This document shows positions 23,273-32,526 of a stretch of 64,000 nucleotides of DNA, in pieces. Within the stretch, counting starts at the first letter, position 1; every line of letters starts with the position of its first letter. The stretch lies in NCBI GenBank assembly GCA_052145115.1, contig JBKQPG010000104.1, forward strand, positions 18,238 to 82,237, in the 5' to 3' direction. The notes beneath the pieces were generated by a model. That model saw only the letters and a program-made list of their open reading frames with translations. It was not told where the DNA came from and did no database searches. The stretch is from CAIVVT01 sp052145115. Lineage in GTDB: Bacteria; Acidobacteriota; Terriglobia; Bryobacterales; Bryobacteraceae. The translations under genes and the position numbers were made by a program.

Positions 23273-24121
23273 ATGAGCCGTTGCCTCGTTGGTGCCTGGC
23301 TTTGGGTGGGAATGCTGGCGCCCTTGTGGCCCGCGCAGCCGGTCCAGGAATCGGGCCAGACTGGGTCCGTCATCCTGGTAGCGAAAGATCCAACCGGAGC
23401 AGCCATTTCGAGTTCGCCGATCCGGATTCAACTCTCGCCGAATACTCCTCGCAGAATTCTGAGGACCGGCGGCGACGGCAGAGTGACCATTGATCTGCCC
23501 ACAGGCATATATGATCTGAAGGCGAGAGTTCCTGGCTTCAACGAAGCGGCCAGGCACATTGAAGTGCAGGCTGGCCCGCCACAGGTGATTAATATTGTCC
23601 TGTCAGTCGGGTCCTGTCCGCCCGGACCGTGCGTTATGGTCAGGGGAGTGAGGACGCCTCTCGCCGGGGCATCGCAATCTGTATCGCCGGATGGGCGCTA
23701 TGTGCTTGTCAGCGTTGACGGCGATACAGTGCCGCGTCACACGGTGTTTTTAGAAGACAGAGTTCTAAAAGCCAGGCGCAAACTATTCAACTATAGTACG
23801 CTCGTCGATATATTGTGGGCGCCAGATAGCAAATTAATTGCGGTGACAGACCATGTTAGCAGTAACAAATCGCAGTGCACCATCTTCTCGGTCGATGAGA
23901 AAACTCCACCTATTCAGGTGTTGGATCTGATTCTTCGTACGCTATCCGAAGATGCGCAAAAGGACTTGAAAAACTCCCTCGGTAACCAACACTCAGACGT
24001 TGAGCCAGAAGAGTGGCTTGCGCCGACAGTGCTGATGCTAAAAGTTACCTGCTACGACACTACGGTTTTTGGAGACGAGGCGCGATACTACACGGTGGAC
24101 CTGAATCCTGGGCAGCACTAA
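23273..24121 (+). CDS. Secreted protein with carboxypeptidase-regulatory-like domain
   Basis: A 282-residue exported protein. A signal peptide (about 1-21) is followed by a beta-sandwich repeat typical of carboxypeptidase-regulatory-like (CarboxypepD_reg/CnaB-like) domains: GSVILVAKDPTGAAISSSPIRI, then GDGRVTIDLPTGIYDLKARVPGF (about 30-110). The C-terminal half has propeller-like strands (SVSPDGRYVLVSV and DILWAPDSKLIAV). Function unknown. From about 23700 the base composition becomes clearly more AT-rich than the first half and the neighbours, suggesting a mosaic or acquired gene. Confidence 0.6.
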   Translation: MSRCLVGAWLWVGMLAPLWPAQPVQESGQTGSVILVAKDPTGAAISSSPIRIQLSPNTPRRILRTGGDGRVTIDLPTGIYDLKARVPGFNEAARHIEVQAGPPQVINIVLSVGSCPPGPCVMVRGVRTPLAGASQSVSPDGRYVLVSVDGDTVPRHTVFLEDRVLKARRKLFNYSTLVDILWAPDSKLIAVTDHVSSNKSQCTIFSVDEKTPPIQVLDLILRTLSEDAQKDLKNSLGNQHSDVEPEEWLAPTVLMLKVTCYDTTVFGDEARYYTVDLNPGQH

Positions 24122-24166
24122 CCCCCGATAAGCGCACAGAGCGCAAACCCGCTACCGAGGATCCGG

Positions 24167-24265
24167 GCGCGAGGGGCGAGGCTCGAGAACGCGACGCGCG
24201 AGCGCGGGGGATCGTTCACGGTAAACCTGCGGCACAACGCGCCGGCGACGTTTCTGCTGGGCTGA
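24167..24265 (+). pseudogene. Possible 3' remnant of a lost protein gene
   Basis: In one frame this stretch reads RARLENATRERGGS followed by FTVNLRHNAPATFLLG and a stop at 24263-24265, which looks like the C-terminus of a secreted beta-rich protein, but there is no start or upstream domain. It may be a decayed gene end left by a rearrangement next to the AT-rich gene. Weak evidence: composition and protein-like pattern only. Confidence 0.25.
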
Positions 24266-24343
24266 GTCGGCTGCCGCTGCACAGAGACGCGATGCGCCGC
24301 GTGTCGTGGTGTGCGCGGCGTGGAAGAGAAGTTAAAATGGAGT

Positions 24344-25009
24344 ATGGGGTCTTACCAACCGACGGAGCGGACGCAGGTCCGGCGTCTCGCCAAGCGCGCA
24401 GTTTATGAGCGCGCGCAAATCAATGCGATTCTCGACGAGGGCCTGGTGTGTCACGTCGGGTTCGTGGCCGACGGGCAGCCGTACGTGCTGCCCACGAATT
24501 ACGTGCGGTCCGGCGACCGGATTTACATGCACGGCTCGGCGGCGAGCCGCATGCTGAGATCGCTCGCGTCGGGGCTCGATGTGTGCGTCACGGTGACGCT
24601 GCTGGACGGACTGGTGATGGCGCGGTCGGCATTCCATCATTCGGTGAACTACCGCTCAGTGGTCATTCTGGGGAAGGCGTGGCTGGTGACGGACCCCGCC
24701 GAGAAGCTGGAAGCATTGTGGAGCTTCACCAACCACGTCGCGGACGGGCGATGGGAAGAAGTGCGGCCGCCGAACGAGCAGGAGCTGAAGGCGACCAACG
24801 TGCTGGCGCTGGCGCTGGATGAAGTCTCGGCCAAGGTGCGCCAGGGGCCGCCGGTGGACGACGAAGAGGATTACAGGCTGCCGGTGTGGGCCGGTGTCGT
24901 GCCGGTACGGCAGCGCCTGGGCCAGCCGGTCGCGGATGAGCGCATCCGGTCCGATGCGCCGCCGCTCAACCTGGGCCGCTTCACTTGTTTCATGAAGCAC
25001 GCGGATTGA
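24344..25009 (+). CDS. Pyridoxamine 5'-phosphate oxidase-like FMN-binding protein
   Basis: A 221-residue split-barrel flavoprotein of the PNPOx_2/NimA-related group. VCHVGFVADGQPYVLPTNYVRSGDRIYMHGS near residue 35 and the dimer-interface strands through VNYRSVVILGKAWLV are characteristic. Relatives bind FMN or heme; some reduce nitroimidazoles. No true PNPO substrate residues can be assigned, so vitamin B6 synthesis is not implied. ATG 24344 is preferred because homology begins soon after; GTG 24311 is an in-frame alternative. Confidence 0.82.
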   Translation: MGSYQPTERTQVRRLAKRAVYERAQINAILDEGLVCHVGFVADGQPYVLPTNYVRSGDRIYMHGSAASRMLRSLASGLDVCVTVTLLDGLVMARSAFHHSVNYRSVVILGKAWLVTDPAEKLEALWSFTNHVADGRWEEVRPPNEQELKATNVLALALDEVSAKVRQGPPVDDEEDYRLPVWAGVVPVRQRLGQPVADERIRSDAPPLNLGRFTCFMKHAD

Positions 25010-25131
25010 GGAGCAAACCCCATTCGCCCTGCTCCGCTATCCACTCTTGTTGCGCCGCTGATGTGCCTGCGCCGGCCTCACGCCCGGCGCGGGGATTGGG
25101 AGATAAACTGGTCCAACGCGGAGGTATTGCA

Positions 25132-26352
25132 ATGAGCCTTTCACGGCGGCAGTTTTCGGCGGTGCTCGCCTCGGCGGGCATTCCGGCGCAGGCGACTCAA
25201 GCTTCCCGGCCGCAACAGCCGGCGCCCACGGGATCGGACCTCGGCAGCCTGTTCCCATTCATTCAGAAGCAGTCGGATCGCTCGCAACTCGAGTTATCCT
25301 GGCTGCGGCCCGAGTTCAGCCAGCTTGCACCCTGGCAGCAGCAGGTCCGCACGCTGGTTTTCGATCATCTCTTCTACGCGCCGCCGCCGGTGGCGCCCGA
25401 ACCGGTGCTGATCGACCGCACCGAGCACGCCGATTTCTGGGAGGAGTCGCTCACCTTCCAGACCACGCCCGATCTGCGCGTACCGGCCTTCGTGCTGGTG
25501 CCCAAGAATGTGAAGCTTCCGGCTCCGGGCATTGTCGCGCTGCACGACCACGGCGGATTCTACGTGTGGGGCCGCGAAAAGATCCTGGAGCGGCCGGGCG
25601 AGAACCCGGTGCTGACCGCATTCCGCCAGAGGTACTACGGCGGCCTGAGCACCGCCGCCGAAATGGCGCGCCGCGGCTACGTCGTGGTGTGCATCGACAT
25701 GTTCTATTGGGGCGAGCGCCGGATGCTGCTCGACGACGATGCCGAGGACTTCCGCGCGCGCCCGGCCGGCATGACGCAGGCGCGCATCGACGAGTTCAAC
25801 CGCCGCTCGGCCCAGAACGAGCAGCTTGTCGCCCGCAGCCTGCTCACGGCCGGCGTGAGCTCGCCCGGCGTGATGCTGTGGGACGACATCCGCACCGTGG
25901 ACTACCTGGCGTCACGGCCGGAGGTGGATCCGGCGCGCATGGGCTGTGTCGGACTCTCCGTCGGCGGCTACCGGAGCTTCATGCTGGGCGCACTCGATCC
26001 GCGCATCAAGGCCGCCGTGGATGTCGGGTGGATGACCTCCTTCGCCGCGCAGATCAGGAACAAGGTGGTGCACACGGTCGGCCTGACGTTCCACGTCCCC
26101 GGCCTGTACCGCTACGTGGATCTGCCGGACCTGTCGGCGCTGATTGCGCCCCGCGCGCTGATGACGATCATCGGTTCGCGGGACACTCTGTTTGCCCAGG
26201 AGGGCGTGCAGGCCGCGTTCGGAAAAATCGGGCGCTGCTACGAAAAGGCCGCCGTGGGGGACCACCAGAGGTGCATCAGCTACGACGGCCCGCACGAGTT
26301 CAATCCGGCGATGCAGGCCGAAGCCTGGAAGTGGCTCGCGCGCTGGGTTTAA
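25132..26352 (+). CDS. Tat-exported alpha/beta hydrolase (acetyl xylan esterase/dienelactone hydrolase type)
   Basis: A 406-residue hydrolase. The N-terminus MSLSRRQFSAVLASAGIPAQA is a twin-arginine signal, and GGAGG-type Shine-Dalgarno (GGAGG at 25120-25124) lies seven bases before ATG 25132; the frame continues upstream but without coding character. The alpha/beta core shows PAPGIVALHDHGGFY, the nucleophile elbow CVGLSVGGYRS, an Asp in TIIGSRDTLF, and a late His in YDGPHEF. Similar acidobacterial enzymes remove acetyl or glucuronoyl groups from plant polysaccharide. Its TAA stop is completed by the first two bases of a dispersed repeat element. Confidence 0.85.
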   Translation: MSLSRRQFSAVLASAGIPAQATQASRPQQPAPTGSDLGSLFPFIQKQSDRSQLELSWLRPEFSQLAPWQQQVRTLVFDHLFYAPPPVAPEPVLIDRTEHADFWEESLTFQTTPDLRVPAFVLVPKNVKLPAPGIVALHDHGGFYVWGREKILERPGENPVLTAFRQRYYGGLSTAAEMARRGYVVVCIDMFYWGERRMLLDDDAEDFRARPAGMTQARIDEFNRRSAQNEQLVARSLLTAGVSSPGVMLWDDIRTVDYLASRPEVDPARMGCVGLSVGGYRSFMLGALDPRIKAAVDVGWMTSFAAQIRNKVVHTVGLTFHVPGLYRYVDLPDLSALIAPRALMTIIGSRDTLFAQEGVQAAFGKIGRCYEKAAVGDHQRCISYDGPHEFNPAMQAEAWKWLARWV

Positions 26353-26530
26353 CCCGGATATTTCACCAGCCATCGGCTGCGGCGCGCGATAGGGCCGCAT
26401 CTACTGCGTTGCCCTCGGTCGCCGTCCTCGACGTACCGCCAAGTACGCCTGCGGGCGGCTCCCTTCGTGCGCCTTGTATCTGCAACCCTCTCATCGCGCC
26501 TCGCTGCGATCGTGGTGAAACATCCGGGTT
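26351..26530 (+). repeat. Dispersed intergenic element with terminal inverted repeats (full, 180 bp)
   Basis: The ends are 18-bp inverted repeats, AACCCGGATATTTCACCA and its complement with one mismatch (26513-26530). The core contains GGGCCGCATCTACT, GTCCTCGACGTACC, AAGTACGCCTGCGGGCGGCT and CCCTCTCATCGCGCCTCG, all found again, inverted, in 48464-48671. No protein is encoded. It occupies most of the gap between convergent genes. Confidence 0.85.
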
Positions 26531-26569
26531 GGCGGCCTGTCGCGGAGACGAGGTTACGGAGCCGCGACT

Positions 26570-27274
26570 TCAAGCCTGGTTCTCCCGCCGCCGCGAGCCG
26601 AACAGCGCCGTGCCGATGCGCACCATCGTCGAGCCTTCCTCGATGGCCGTCTCGAGATCGTGTGACATGCCCATGGAAAGCCCCTGCACGCCAACTTGAC
26701 GGGCGAGCGCGCGCAGCTTCTGGAAATAGGGACGCGCCGCTTCCACGTCGTCCGACCAGGGCGGCATGGTCATCAGGCCGGTCAGCGTCAAGCACCTTTC
26801 AGCGCGAATCAGTTCAACCAGCGCGGGCACCTCAGCCGGCGCGCAGCCGTATTTGCTCTGCTCCTCGGAGAGCTTGACCTCGATCATGACCTCGAAGCTC
26901 CGTCCCTCCGCGGCCAGGCGGCGAGCTAGTTTCGCGCTGTCGACGGTCTGAACGACGTCGAACAACTCGGCGGCGCGGTGGCTCTTGTTCGACTGCAGGT
27001 GGCCTATCAGATGGAATCGCGCGCCGGCGAGCGGGCGCACCTGCGGGGCCTTGGTCTCGAACTCCTGGACGTAGTTTTCACCGAATTCGCGCAGGCCCAG
27101 CGCATAAGCGTCGAGGATCGCCTGCGCCGGGAAGACCTTGGTGACGGCCAGCAAAGTGACTTCGTCGCGGCGGCGGCCGGCGCGGGCGCAGGCGCGCTGG
27201 ATCCGTTCCTCGACGGCCGCGATTCTAGCCCCGAGATCCATCCGGCCCAGCGTCGCACCGGGCGTCGAGTCCAT
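26570..27274 (-). CDS. YggS-family PLP-binding protein
   Basis: A 234-residue fold-type III pyridoxal-phosphate protein (PLPBP) that buffers B6 and affects amino-acid homeostasis rather than catalysing a known reaction. Signatures: LLAVTKVFP with the PLP Lys near residue 46, FGENYVQE, HLIGHLQSNK, GLMTMPPW, and LSMGMSHDLETAIEEGSTMVRIGTALFG. Start is ATG 27274 or ATG 27241; neither has a clear Shine-Dalgarno. A palindromic TATACT/AGTATA at 27286-27291 could serve as the -10 box for this gene and the divergent one. Confidence 0.93.
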   Translation of the reverse strand: MDSTPGATLGRMDLGARIAAVEERIQRACARAGRRRDEVTLLAVTKVFPAQAILDAYALGLREFGENYVQEFETKAPQVRPLAGARFHLIGHLQSNKSHRAAELFDVVQTVDSAKLARRLAAEGRSFEVMIEVKLSEEQSKYGCAPAEVPALVELIRAERCLTLTGLMTMPPWSDDVEAARPYFQKLRALARQVGVQGLSMGMSHDLETAIEEGSTMVRIGTALFGSRRRENQA

Positions 27275-27328
27275 GCTTTGGATTGTATACTAGGAACGGT
27301 GCGCGCCCCCACGAAAGCGGCGCCCGCA

Positions 27329-28870
27329 ATGCCCGCCGAGGCGCTGCGGAGCACACTCGAACGCTTTCTCGAGACCTGCCGCCGCCCCACCCTTCTCGAA
27401 CCCGGCCAGGAGCCGCTGGAACTCACGCCGGGGCGTTATCAGATGAGCGATCGTCCCAATGGGCTTCTGCTGGAGGCCTGGAACGAGAGCCGCACGTGGG
27501 CGCGGCGGTTGGTGGCCGTTGCGGCCGGAGCGAGCGGCAGGCTCACGGTTTTCGCCGAACGCCTGGGCGGGGCGCGGCTGCAACTGGAAATTGCCGACCT
27601 CGAAGGCCCGGCGTCAGTTACGCTGCTGCGGCGCAGCCACAGGGAAGGCCTGAGGGAACGATTCCGCTTCTGGCTGGCGCGCCAATACGCCGGCTGGCGG
27701 ATCGAGGATCTGAGCACCGGCGCGGATCTGCAACGCACGCTGTCGCCACGGTATGCGCGCGCGTTGTTGGCGCAGGGTCAGCGCCGCGTGGCGGCCGTGG
27801 CCGCGCCGCAGGATGAAGAACACACGGCCGGGATTCTGACCTGCGGGCTGATTTGGCTGGACTACCTGCGCCGGCGCGAGGCCCCGCAGATGGTCTCTGA
27901 ATTGGCGTTGTTTCTGCCCCAGGGCGCGCAGTACCAGACCTTGCTGCGGCTCAAGTGGATGGATCCGCAAGCGGCGCAATTCGCGGTGTTCGTGTATGAC
28001 GAAACGGGATTTGAGTCGCGTCTCGATGCGGCGGATACGGGCAACATCTGCTCCCAAGTCGCGCCCTGGCGCACGGGTCCGCCGATGCAGGAGGTCCTGG
28101 ATCCGCCGATACTCCAGCAACTCGCCGCGCTGGAGGGCTTCGAGGCGGTCGATCTCGGCGCCGGTGTTGTTTCACTGCGAATTCACGGTCTGCCTTTTGG
28201 CCGGATCGAAGGCCGGCAAATCTTGTGCGGCATCGACCGTATCAAGAAGTTGAAGACGCCGCGGCAACTCCTGGAGACGGCGCGCGAGCTGGCGCGATTT
28301 CGCAATTCCGCCATGCCCGACCCGCGCCATCCCTGGCGCACGCGCCAGCCGGAGGCGTGGCTGGAGTCCCTCACGCGCAGCCATCTGTCGCTGCTCGACG
28401 CCGAGCTGCTGCCGCGGCCGGTGTACGGCCAGGTGCTGTCCATGGCGGGCACCGAGCACGGCGTGCTGGACCTGATCGCGCTAGGGCGCGACGGCCGCCT
28501 GGCGGTGATCGAGTTGAAGGCTTCGGAAGATCCCGACCTGCCGCTGCAGGCGCTGGACTATTGGATGCGGGTGGAATGGCATGCCCGGCGCGGCAGCTTC
28601 GCATCCAATGGCTACTTCCCCGGAGTGGCCGTTCGCGCGCAGGCTCCGCGGCTGCTGCTGGTCGCGCCGGCGCTGCAGTTCCACCCCACCACCGAAACCA
28701 TTCTGCGATTCTTTTCGCCGGCGATTGAGGTGCAGCGCATCGGGGTTGGCTTAGAATGGCGGAGGGAGTTCCGCCCGGTGAGCCGTTTGCGAGGCGCCGA
28801 GCGGCCGGGATTGCGGCTGGATCGCGATTCCGGCAATATGGGCTCGCAGACCAGCGGATCCGGGCTGTAA
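27329..28870 (+). CDS. Protein with C-terminal PD-(D/E)XK nuclease-like domain
   Basis: A 513-residue protein. Near residues 375-410 it carries VLDLIALGRDGRLAVIELKASED and, after 12 residues, a Gln in QALDYW, the D-x-n-E-x-K pattern with a following Gln seen in NucS- and Holliday-resolvase-like PD-(D/E)XK nucleases. The N-terminal 350 residues are not recognised. Metal-dependent DNA cleavage is inferred from the motif only. ATG 27329 is chosen; the frame upstream to 26978 lies antisense to yggS and is not credible. It is followed after 27 bp by a DUF697 gene and then a coupled DsbA-like gene. Confidence 0.65.
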   Translation: MPAEALRSTLERFLETCRRPTLLEPGQEPLELTPGRYQMSDRPNGLLLEAWNESRTWARRLVAVAAGASGRLTVFAERLGGARLQLEIADLEGPASVTLLRRSHREGLRERFRFWLARQYAGWRIEDLSTGADLQRTLSPRYARALLAQGQRRVAAVAAPQDEEHTAGILTCGLIWLDYLRRREAPQMVSELALFLPQGAQYQTLLRLKWMDPQAAQFAVFVYDETGFESRLDAADTGNICSQVAPWRTGPPMQEVLDPPILQQLAALEGFEAVDLGAGVVSLRIHGLPFGRIEGRQILCGIDRIKKLKTPRQLLETARELARFRNSAMPDPRHPWRTRQPEAWLESLTRSHLSLLDAELLPRPVYGQVLSMAGTEHGVLDLIALGRDGRLAVIELKASEDPDLPLQALDYWMRVEWHARRGSFASNGYFPGVAVRAQAPRLLLVAPALQFHPTTETILRFFSPAIEVQRIGVGLEWRREFRPVSRLRGAERPGLRLDRDSGNMGSQTSGSGL

Positions 28871-28897
28871 ACGCCGGGTCGGAAGAGAAACCGTGCC

Positions 28898-29830
28898 GTG
28901 GCCCAATTGATGTTGAAACAGATCCGGGGCGTCCTGGCGCAGCTCAAGCCGGGCGAAGTCCGCGCGCGCGCCGAGCGCCCGGTGCGGATCCTTCTGCGCA
29001 CCGCCTCGCCCGCGGCGGCCGGGGCTGTGGAGCGGTTCCTTTTGCCCGCCGGCCTGACCGCCGAACGGCGCGCCGAATCGGTGGCGCTGTTGACTCGCGA
29101 GGCAGAAGCGGCTGAGGGCAGCCGTTTCCACCTCGTGTTCTACGAATCGGGATTGCAACCGCCCGAGGGCTGGCAGCGCGGCCAGGACGCGTTCGAGTTC
29201 GATGCGGCATCCCCGGGCGCTCTGATCGGCGGGATCGTGGCTGCGCGCGACGATTTGGCCCTGGCGCTGGCGCGCCGTTTTCTGCCCTTCCGGCAAACGG
29301 TGACCAGCGGCTTGATTCATCGCGTCGCCAACGAGAACGCACTGTTCGCGATTGTGAGCGCGCTGCCGAATCTGGTCCCGTCGCTGGCCGAGATCCCGTG
29401 GGCCTTGGGCGAATTCGCTTCGGACACGGCCGTGCTGACCGCGAACCAGATTCGGATGGCGTTCCTGCTCGCCGCTGCCAGCGACCGTCCGGTGGGCTAC
29501 GCCGAGCAGCGCAACGAGATCGGATCGATCGTGGCCGGAGCATTCGGCTGGCGCAGCCTGGCGCGCGAATTCGCGGGCAAGGTCCCTTTCGGCGGAGGCC
29601 TGATTCCGAAGGCGGCCATCGCCTACGCGGGCACCTGGACGGCGGGCGTTTCTCTGGAGCGCGTATACCGCATCGGCTACGGCATGACCCGCAGGGAGAG
29701 AAAGGCGGCCTGGGACGAGGCGTTCGAGAAAGGCCGGGAGATTGCGTCGCAACTTGTACGGCGCGTCCGGCGGCAGGACAAGAGCGGGCCGATCGAGGCC
29801 GAATCAGAAATGGAGAGATCTGCTTCATGA
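28898..29830 (+). CDS. DUF697-like membrane-associated protein
   Basis: A 310-residue protein starting with GTG (SD-like GGAAGAG ten bases before). The C-terminal half has the small-residue-rich helices of DUF697 or related domains: LPNLVPSLAEIPWALGE, DTAVLTANQIRMAFLLAA and FGGGLIPKAAIAYAGTWTAG. DUF697 is often attached to GTPases, but no GTPase motif is present. The N-terminal half is unassigned. Its last four bases overlap the next gene's start (29827-29830). Confidence 0.6.
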   Translation: MAQLMLKQIRGVLAQLKPGEVRARAERPVRILLRTASPAAAGAVERFLLPAGLTAERRAESVALLTREAEAAEGSRFHLVFYESGLQPPEGWQRGQDAFEFDAASPGALIGGIVAARDDLALALARRFLPFRQTVTSGLIHRVANENALFAIVSALPNLVPSLAEIPWALGEFASDTAVLTANQIRMAFLLAAASDRPVGYAEQRNEIGSIVAGAFGWRSLAREFAGKVPFGGGLIPKAAIAYAGTWTAGVSLERVYRIGYGMTRRERKAAWDEAFEKGREIASQLVRRVRRQDKSGPIEAESEMERSAS

Positions 29831-30423
29831 TTTCGGAACTCGGGCGGGCGCTGGCCGGTTTGTTTGCGGTTTCCGCGGGAATGGCCATGGCGCAAGCGCA
29901 TCTGGTGGAGGGCAAGGCCGACAGCCCGGTGCGCGTGGTCATTTATGAAGACCTGCAATGCCCGGACTGCGCCGATTTCCGGGTGATGCTCGACCAGAAG
30001 TTGCTGCCCAAGTACGGCGCGAAGGTAGCCTTCGAGCACCGTGATTTTCCGCTGCCCAAGCACAAGTGGGCTCGTCCGGCCGCCGTGGCGGCGCGTTTTT
30101 ACCAGCAGCAGAGCGCGGCGCTCGGGATCCTGTGGCGTCGGGAGACGATGCGCGATCAGGCCCGGATCACACCCGAAACATTTCCGTCGTATTTTGTTGA
30201 ATTCGCGAAGCGCAATGGAATCGACCCCGCCAAGGCCGAGGCGGCCTTGAATGACCCGGCGCTGAATGCGCTGGTCCAGAAGGATTATGAGGAAGGCGTC
30301 GCGCGCGGCATCGCTCACACGCCTACGGCGCTGGTCAACGGCGCGCCCTTCATCGAGACCATCCCCTACGCAGAGATCAGCGCGGGAATCGAGCTGGCGC
30401 TGCGGGAGAGCGGCGTCCGGTAG
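29827..30423 (+). CDS. DsbA-like periplasmic thiol:disulfide protein
   Basis: A 198-residue exported thioredoxin-fold protein. ATG 29827 opens a signal peptide (about 1-22, ending AMAQA) and overlaps the preceding stop. The active site is CPDC (45-48) in VVIYEDLQCPDCADF, with the cis-Pro loop as IAHTPTALVNG. Helical insertion between these follows the DsbA/BdbD pattern. It likely oxidises or isomerises disulfides in exported proteins. The frame is open far upstream but that part is inside the DUF697 gene. Confidence 0.88.
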   Translation: MISELGRALAGLFAVSAGMAMAQAHLVEGKADSPVRVVIYEDLQCPDCADFRVMLDQKLLPKYGAKVAFEHRDFPLPKHKWARPAAVAARFYQQQSAALGILWRRETMRDQARITPETFPSYFVEFAKRNGIDPAKAEAALNDPALNALVQKDYEEGVARGIAHTPTALVNGAPFIETIPYAEISAGIELALRESGVR

Positions 30424-30441
30424 ACGCGCCCCCCATCGGCC

Positions 30442-32448
30442 TCACGCCTTCAACGGCGGCGCCGGCCAGGACGACGGTTCGGCCTCGCCCGTCAATCCAA
30501 ACGTTCGCCGCGCCAACGCCAGCGCGAGGTGCGGGAAATACTGCCGGTACAGCGTGTAGCGCAGGTAAAAGACGTTTGGGAAGCCGGTGCCCGTGGCGAG
30601 CTCTTCCGCCCATGTGCCGTCCTCGCGTTGCGTGCAGAGCAGGTGGTTGAAGCCGCGGCGGATCGGCTCGTTGAATCCTTCGCCGGCCGCCATCAGCCCG
30701 ATCAGCGCCCAGGCGGTCTGCGAAGGCGTGCTCGGCGCGGGGACGAAAGTGTCGTCGCGATAGCTGTCGCAGCTCTCGCCCCAGCCGCCATCGGCGTTCT
30801 GCACCGAGATCAGCCACTTCGCCGCGCGCCGGAAGGCATCGACGGCTACGGCCTGGGCGGCGCGCAGGCCGCGCAAGGCCAGGGACGTCCCGTAGACGTA
30901 ATTAACTCCCCAGCGTCCGTACCAGGAACCGTTGCGTTCCTGGTTCTTGATCAGGTACTCCACGCCGCGCCGCACGGTCTCATCGGCCATGGTGAAACCG
31001 CGGCGGCACAGCGCTTCCAGGACGCGCCCCGTGATATCCGGGCAGGTCGGGTCGAGCATGGCGTTGTGGTCGGCGAAGGGCACCGCGTTGAGCAACTGCC
31101 AGTCGTTGTCCACATCGAAGGCGGCCCAGCCTCCGTCCTTCGACTGCATGTTGACCAGCCAGTTGATCGCCCGGCGCTCGACGCGCTCCTGGGCGCCCTG
31201 GTCCGAGGCGTTGGCGTGCAACAGCGCCAGCAGGACCATGGCCGTGTCGTCGATATCCGGATAGTGATCGTTCTCGTATTCGAAGGCCCATCCCGAGGGC
31301 TCCAGGTCGGGCCGCTTCACGCTCCAATCGCCCTTGTGGCGGACCTCCCGCCGCAATAACCAGTCGGCCGCCGCGCGCATCCCCTCGGCCGGCGCGTCAC
31401 CCACCTCGCCCAGGGCGAACATCGCGTAGGCCGTGTCCCACACCGCCGAAAAGCAGGGCTGGAAGTAGAATTCGGATTCCATCTCCGTGATCAGGCCCTC
31501 GAAATGCGCGATCGCCTCGACCCGGTCGGGATGATCCGCGGGGTAACCCAGACATTCCAGCGCCATGATCAGGTACATCATCGACGGATAGATCGCGCCC
31601 AGGCCCTGCGAGTAGCGCGTATGGTCGAGCAGCCACTTCTCGGCTTTGCGGATGGCTTCCTTGCGTAGCGTCTCCGGCCCGCGGCGTTCCCACAGCTTGA
31701 GACCGCGGTCAATCTGCTGGTAGATCAGTGAAAAGCGATCGCGGCGCGGCAGCCGGAGACTCTTGCCCGGCGCCACCAGCTCCCGCAGATGGAAGCCCAC
31801 CGGCACGGGCCGCGTGCCCCCCAGCGCCTGCACCACGGATAGCGGGACGACGATGGCGCGCGTCCACGACGACATTTCGTACAACACGCCGCCCGGCAGC
31901 AGCACCAGCTCAGGCGGAATCGTGGGCACATGTTCGCGCGGGTACAGCCCGAACAAACTCAGGTTGATCTTGGTGTACGAATTGGCCGCTTGAATGCCGC
32001 CCAGGTCGAGAATCGTGCGGCACAGCCGGACCATTGGCTCACTCTGCGGATCAATGCCCGCCAGCTTCAGAGCCGTGTACGCCTTCACACTGGCGCTGAC
32101 GTCGGCCTCGCCCTGGGGAAAGAGGTCGAAGCCGCCCGCCGGCCGCTGCCGCTGCAGATTCGTCTGCGCGGCGCGCTCCACGCGGGCCCGCGTGGGCGGG
32201 TTCCAGCCATTGCCCTCCGGCGGATGAAGCCACAACTGTAGAAGGATGTAGTCGGATTCGAGCGTCGTGTCGGCCAGCAGGTCGCCCACCCAGTATCCTT
32301 CGGGCTTCTCGAGCGACTTGATCACCTCCGCGGATCGCGCCAGCGCGCGCGTGCACGCCGCGGCGAAGGCCGTCCGCGCCGTGGCGTCGGTGGCCAGCTT
32401 GCGCTTCAAGTGCGTCAAGCGGGACGGTTCTATCCAGGCACTGCCCAT
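30442..32448 (-). CDS. shc: Squalene-hopene cyclase
   Basis: A 668-residue membrane-associated triterpene cyclase that turns squalene into hopene, the hopanoid precursor. The protonating motif is DIDDTAMV near residue 398. QW repeats are abundant in the second half: QSKDGGWAAFD, QERNGSWYGRWG, QNADGGWGESC and QREDGTWAEE. Length is as usual. No other hopanoid genes are adjacent; galT is divergent 78 bp away. It converges on the DsbA-like gene with an 18-bp gap. Confidence 0.96.
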   Translation of the reverse strand: MGSAWIEPSRLTHLKRKLATDATARTAFAAACTRALARSAEVIKSLEKPEGYWVGDLLADTTLESDYILLQLWLHPPEGNGWNPPTRARVERAAQTNLQRQRPAGGFDLFPQGEADVSASVKAYTALKLAGIDPQSEPMVRLCRTILDLGGIQAANSYTKINLSLFGLYPREHVPTIPPELVLLPGGVLYEMSSWTRAIVVPLSVVQALGGTRPVPVGFHLRELVAPGKSLRLPRRDRFSLIYQQIDRGLKLWERRGPETLRKEAIRKAEKWLLDHTRYSQGLGAIYPSMMYLIMALECLGYPADHPDRVEAIAHFEGLITEMESEFYFQPCFSAVWDTAYAMFALGEVGDAPAEGMRAAADWLLRREVRHKGDWSVKRPDLEPSGWAFEYENDHYPDIDDTAMVLLALLHANASDQGAQERVERRAINWLVNMQSKDGGWAAFDVDNDWQLLNAVPFADHNAMLDPTCPDITGRVLEALCRRGFTMADETVRRGVEYLIKNQERNGSWYGRWGVNYVYGTSLALRGLRAAQAVAVDAFRRAAKWLISVQNADGGWGESCDSYRDDTFVPAPSTPSQTAWALIGLMAAGEGFNEPIRRGFNHLLCTQREDGTWAEELATGTGFPNVFYLRYTLYRQYFPHLALALARRTFGLTGEAEPSSWPAPPLKA

Positions 32449-32514
32449 GCCTTCATTGTCGCGGGAATTACCACGGCGATAGCAAGCCGGCGGCCATCTC
32501 TGTAGGATGTTTCA

Positions 32515-32520
32515 GAGGAG
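32515..32520 (+). promoter_or_regulatory. Shine-Dalgarno supporting the TTG start of galT
   Basis: GAGGAG lies six bases before TTG 32527; the GalT homology begins at once (FDLKEHPHRRYNPL), so the rare start codon is well supported. Confidence 0.65.
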
Positions 32521-32526
32521 TGCGCG

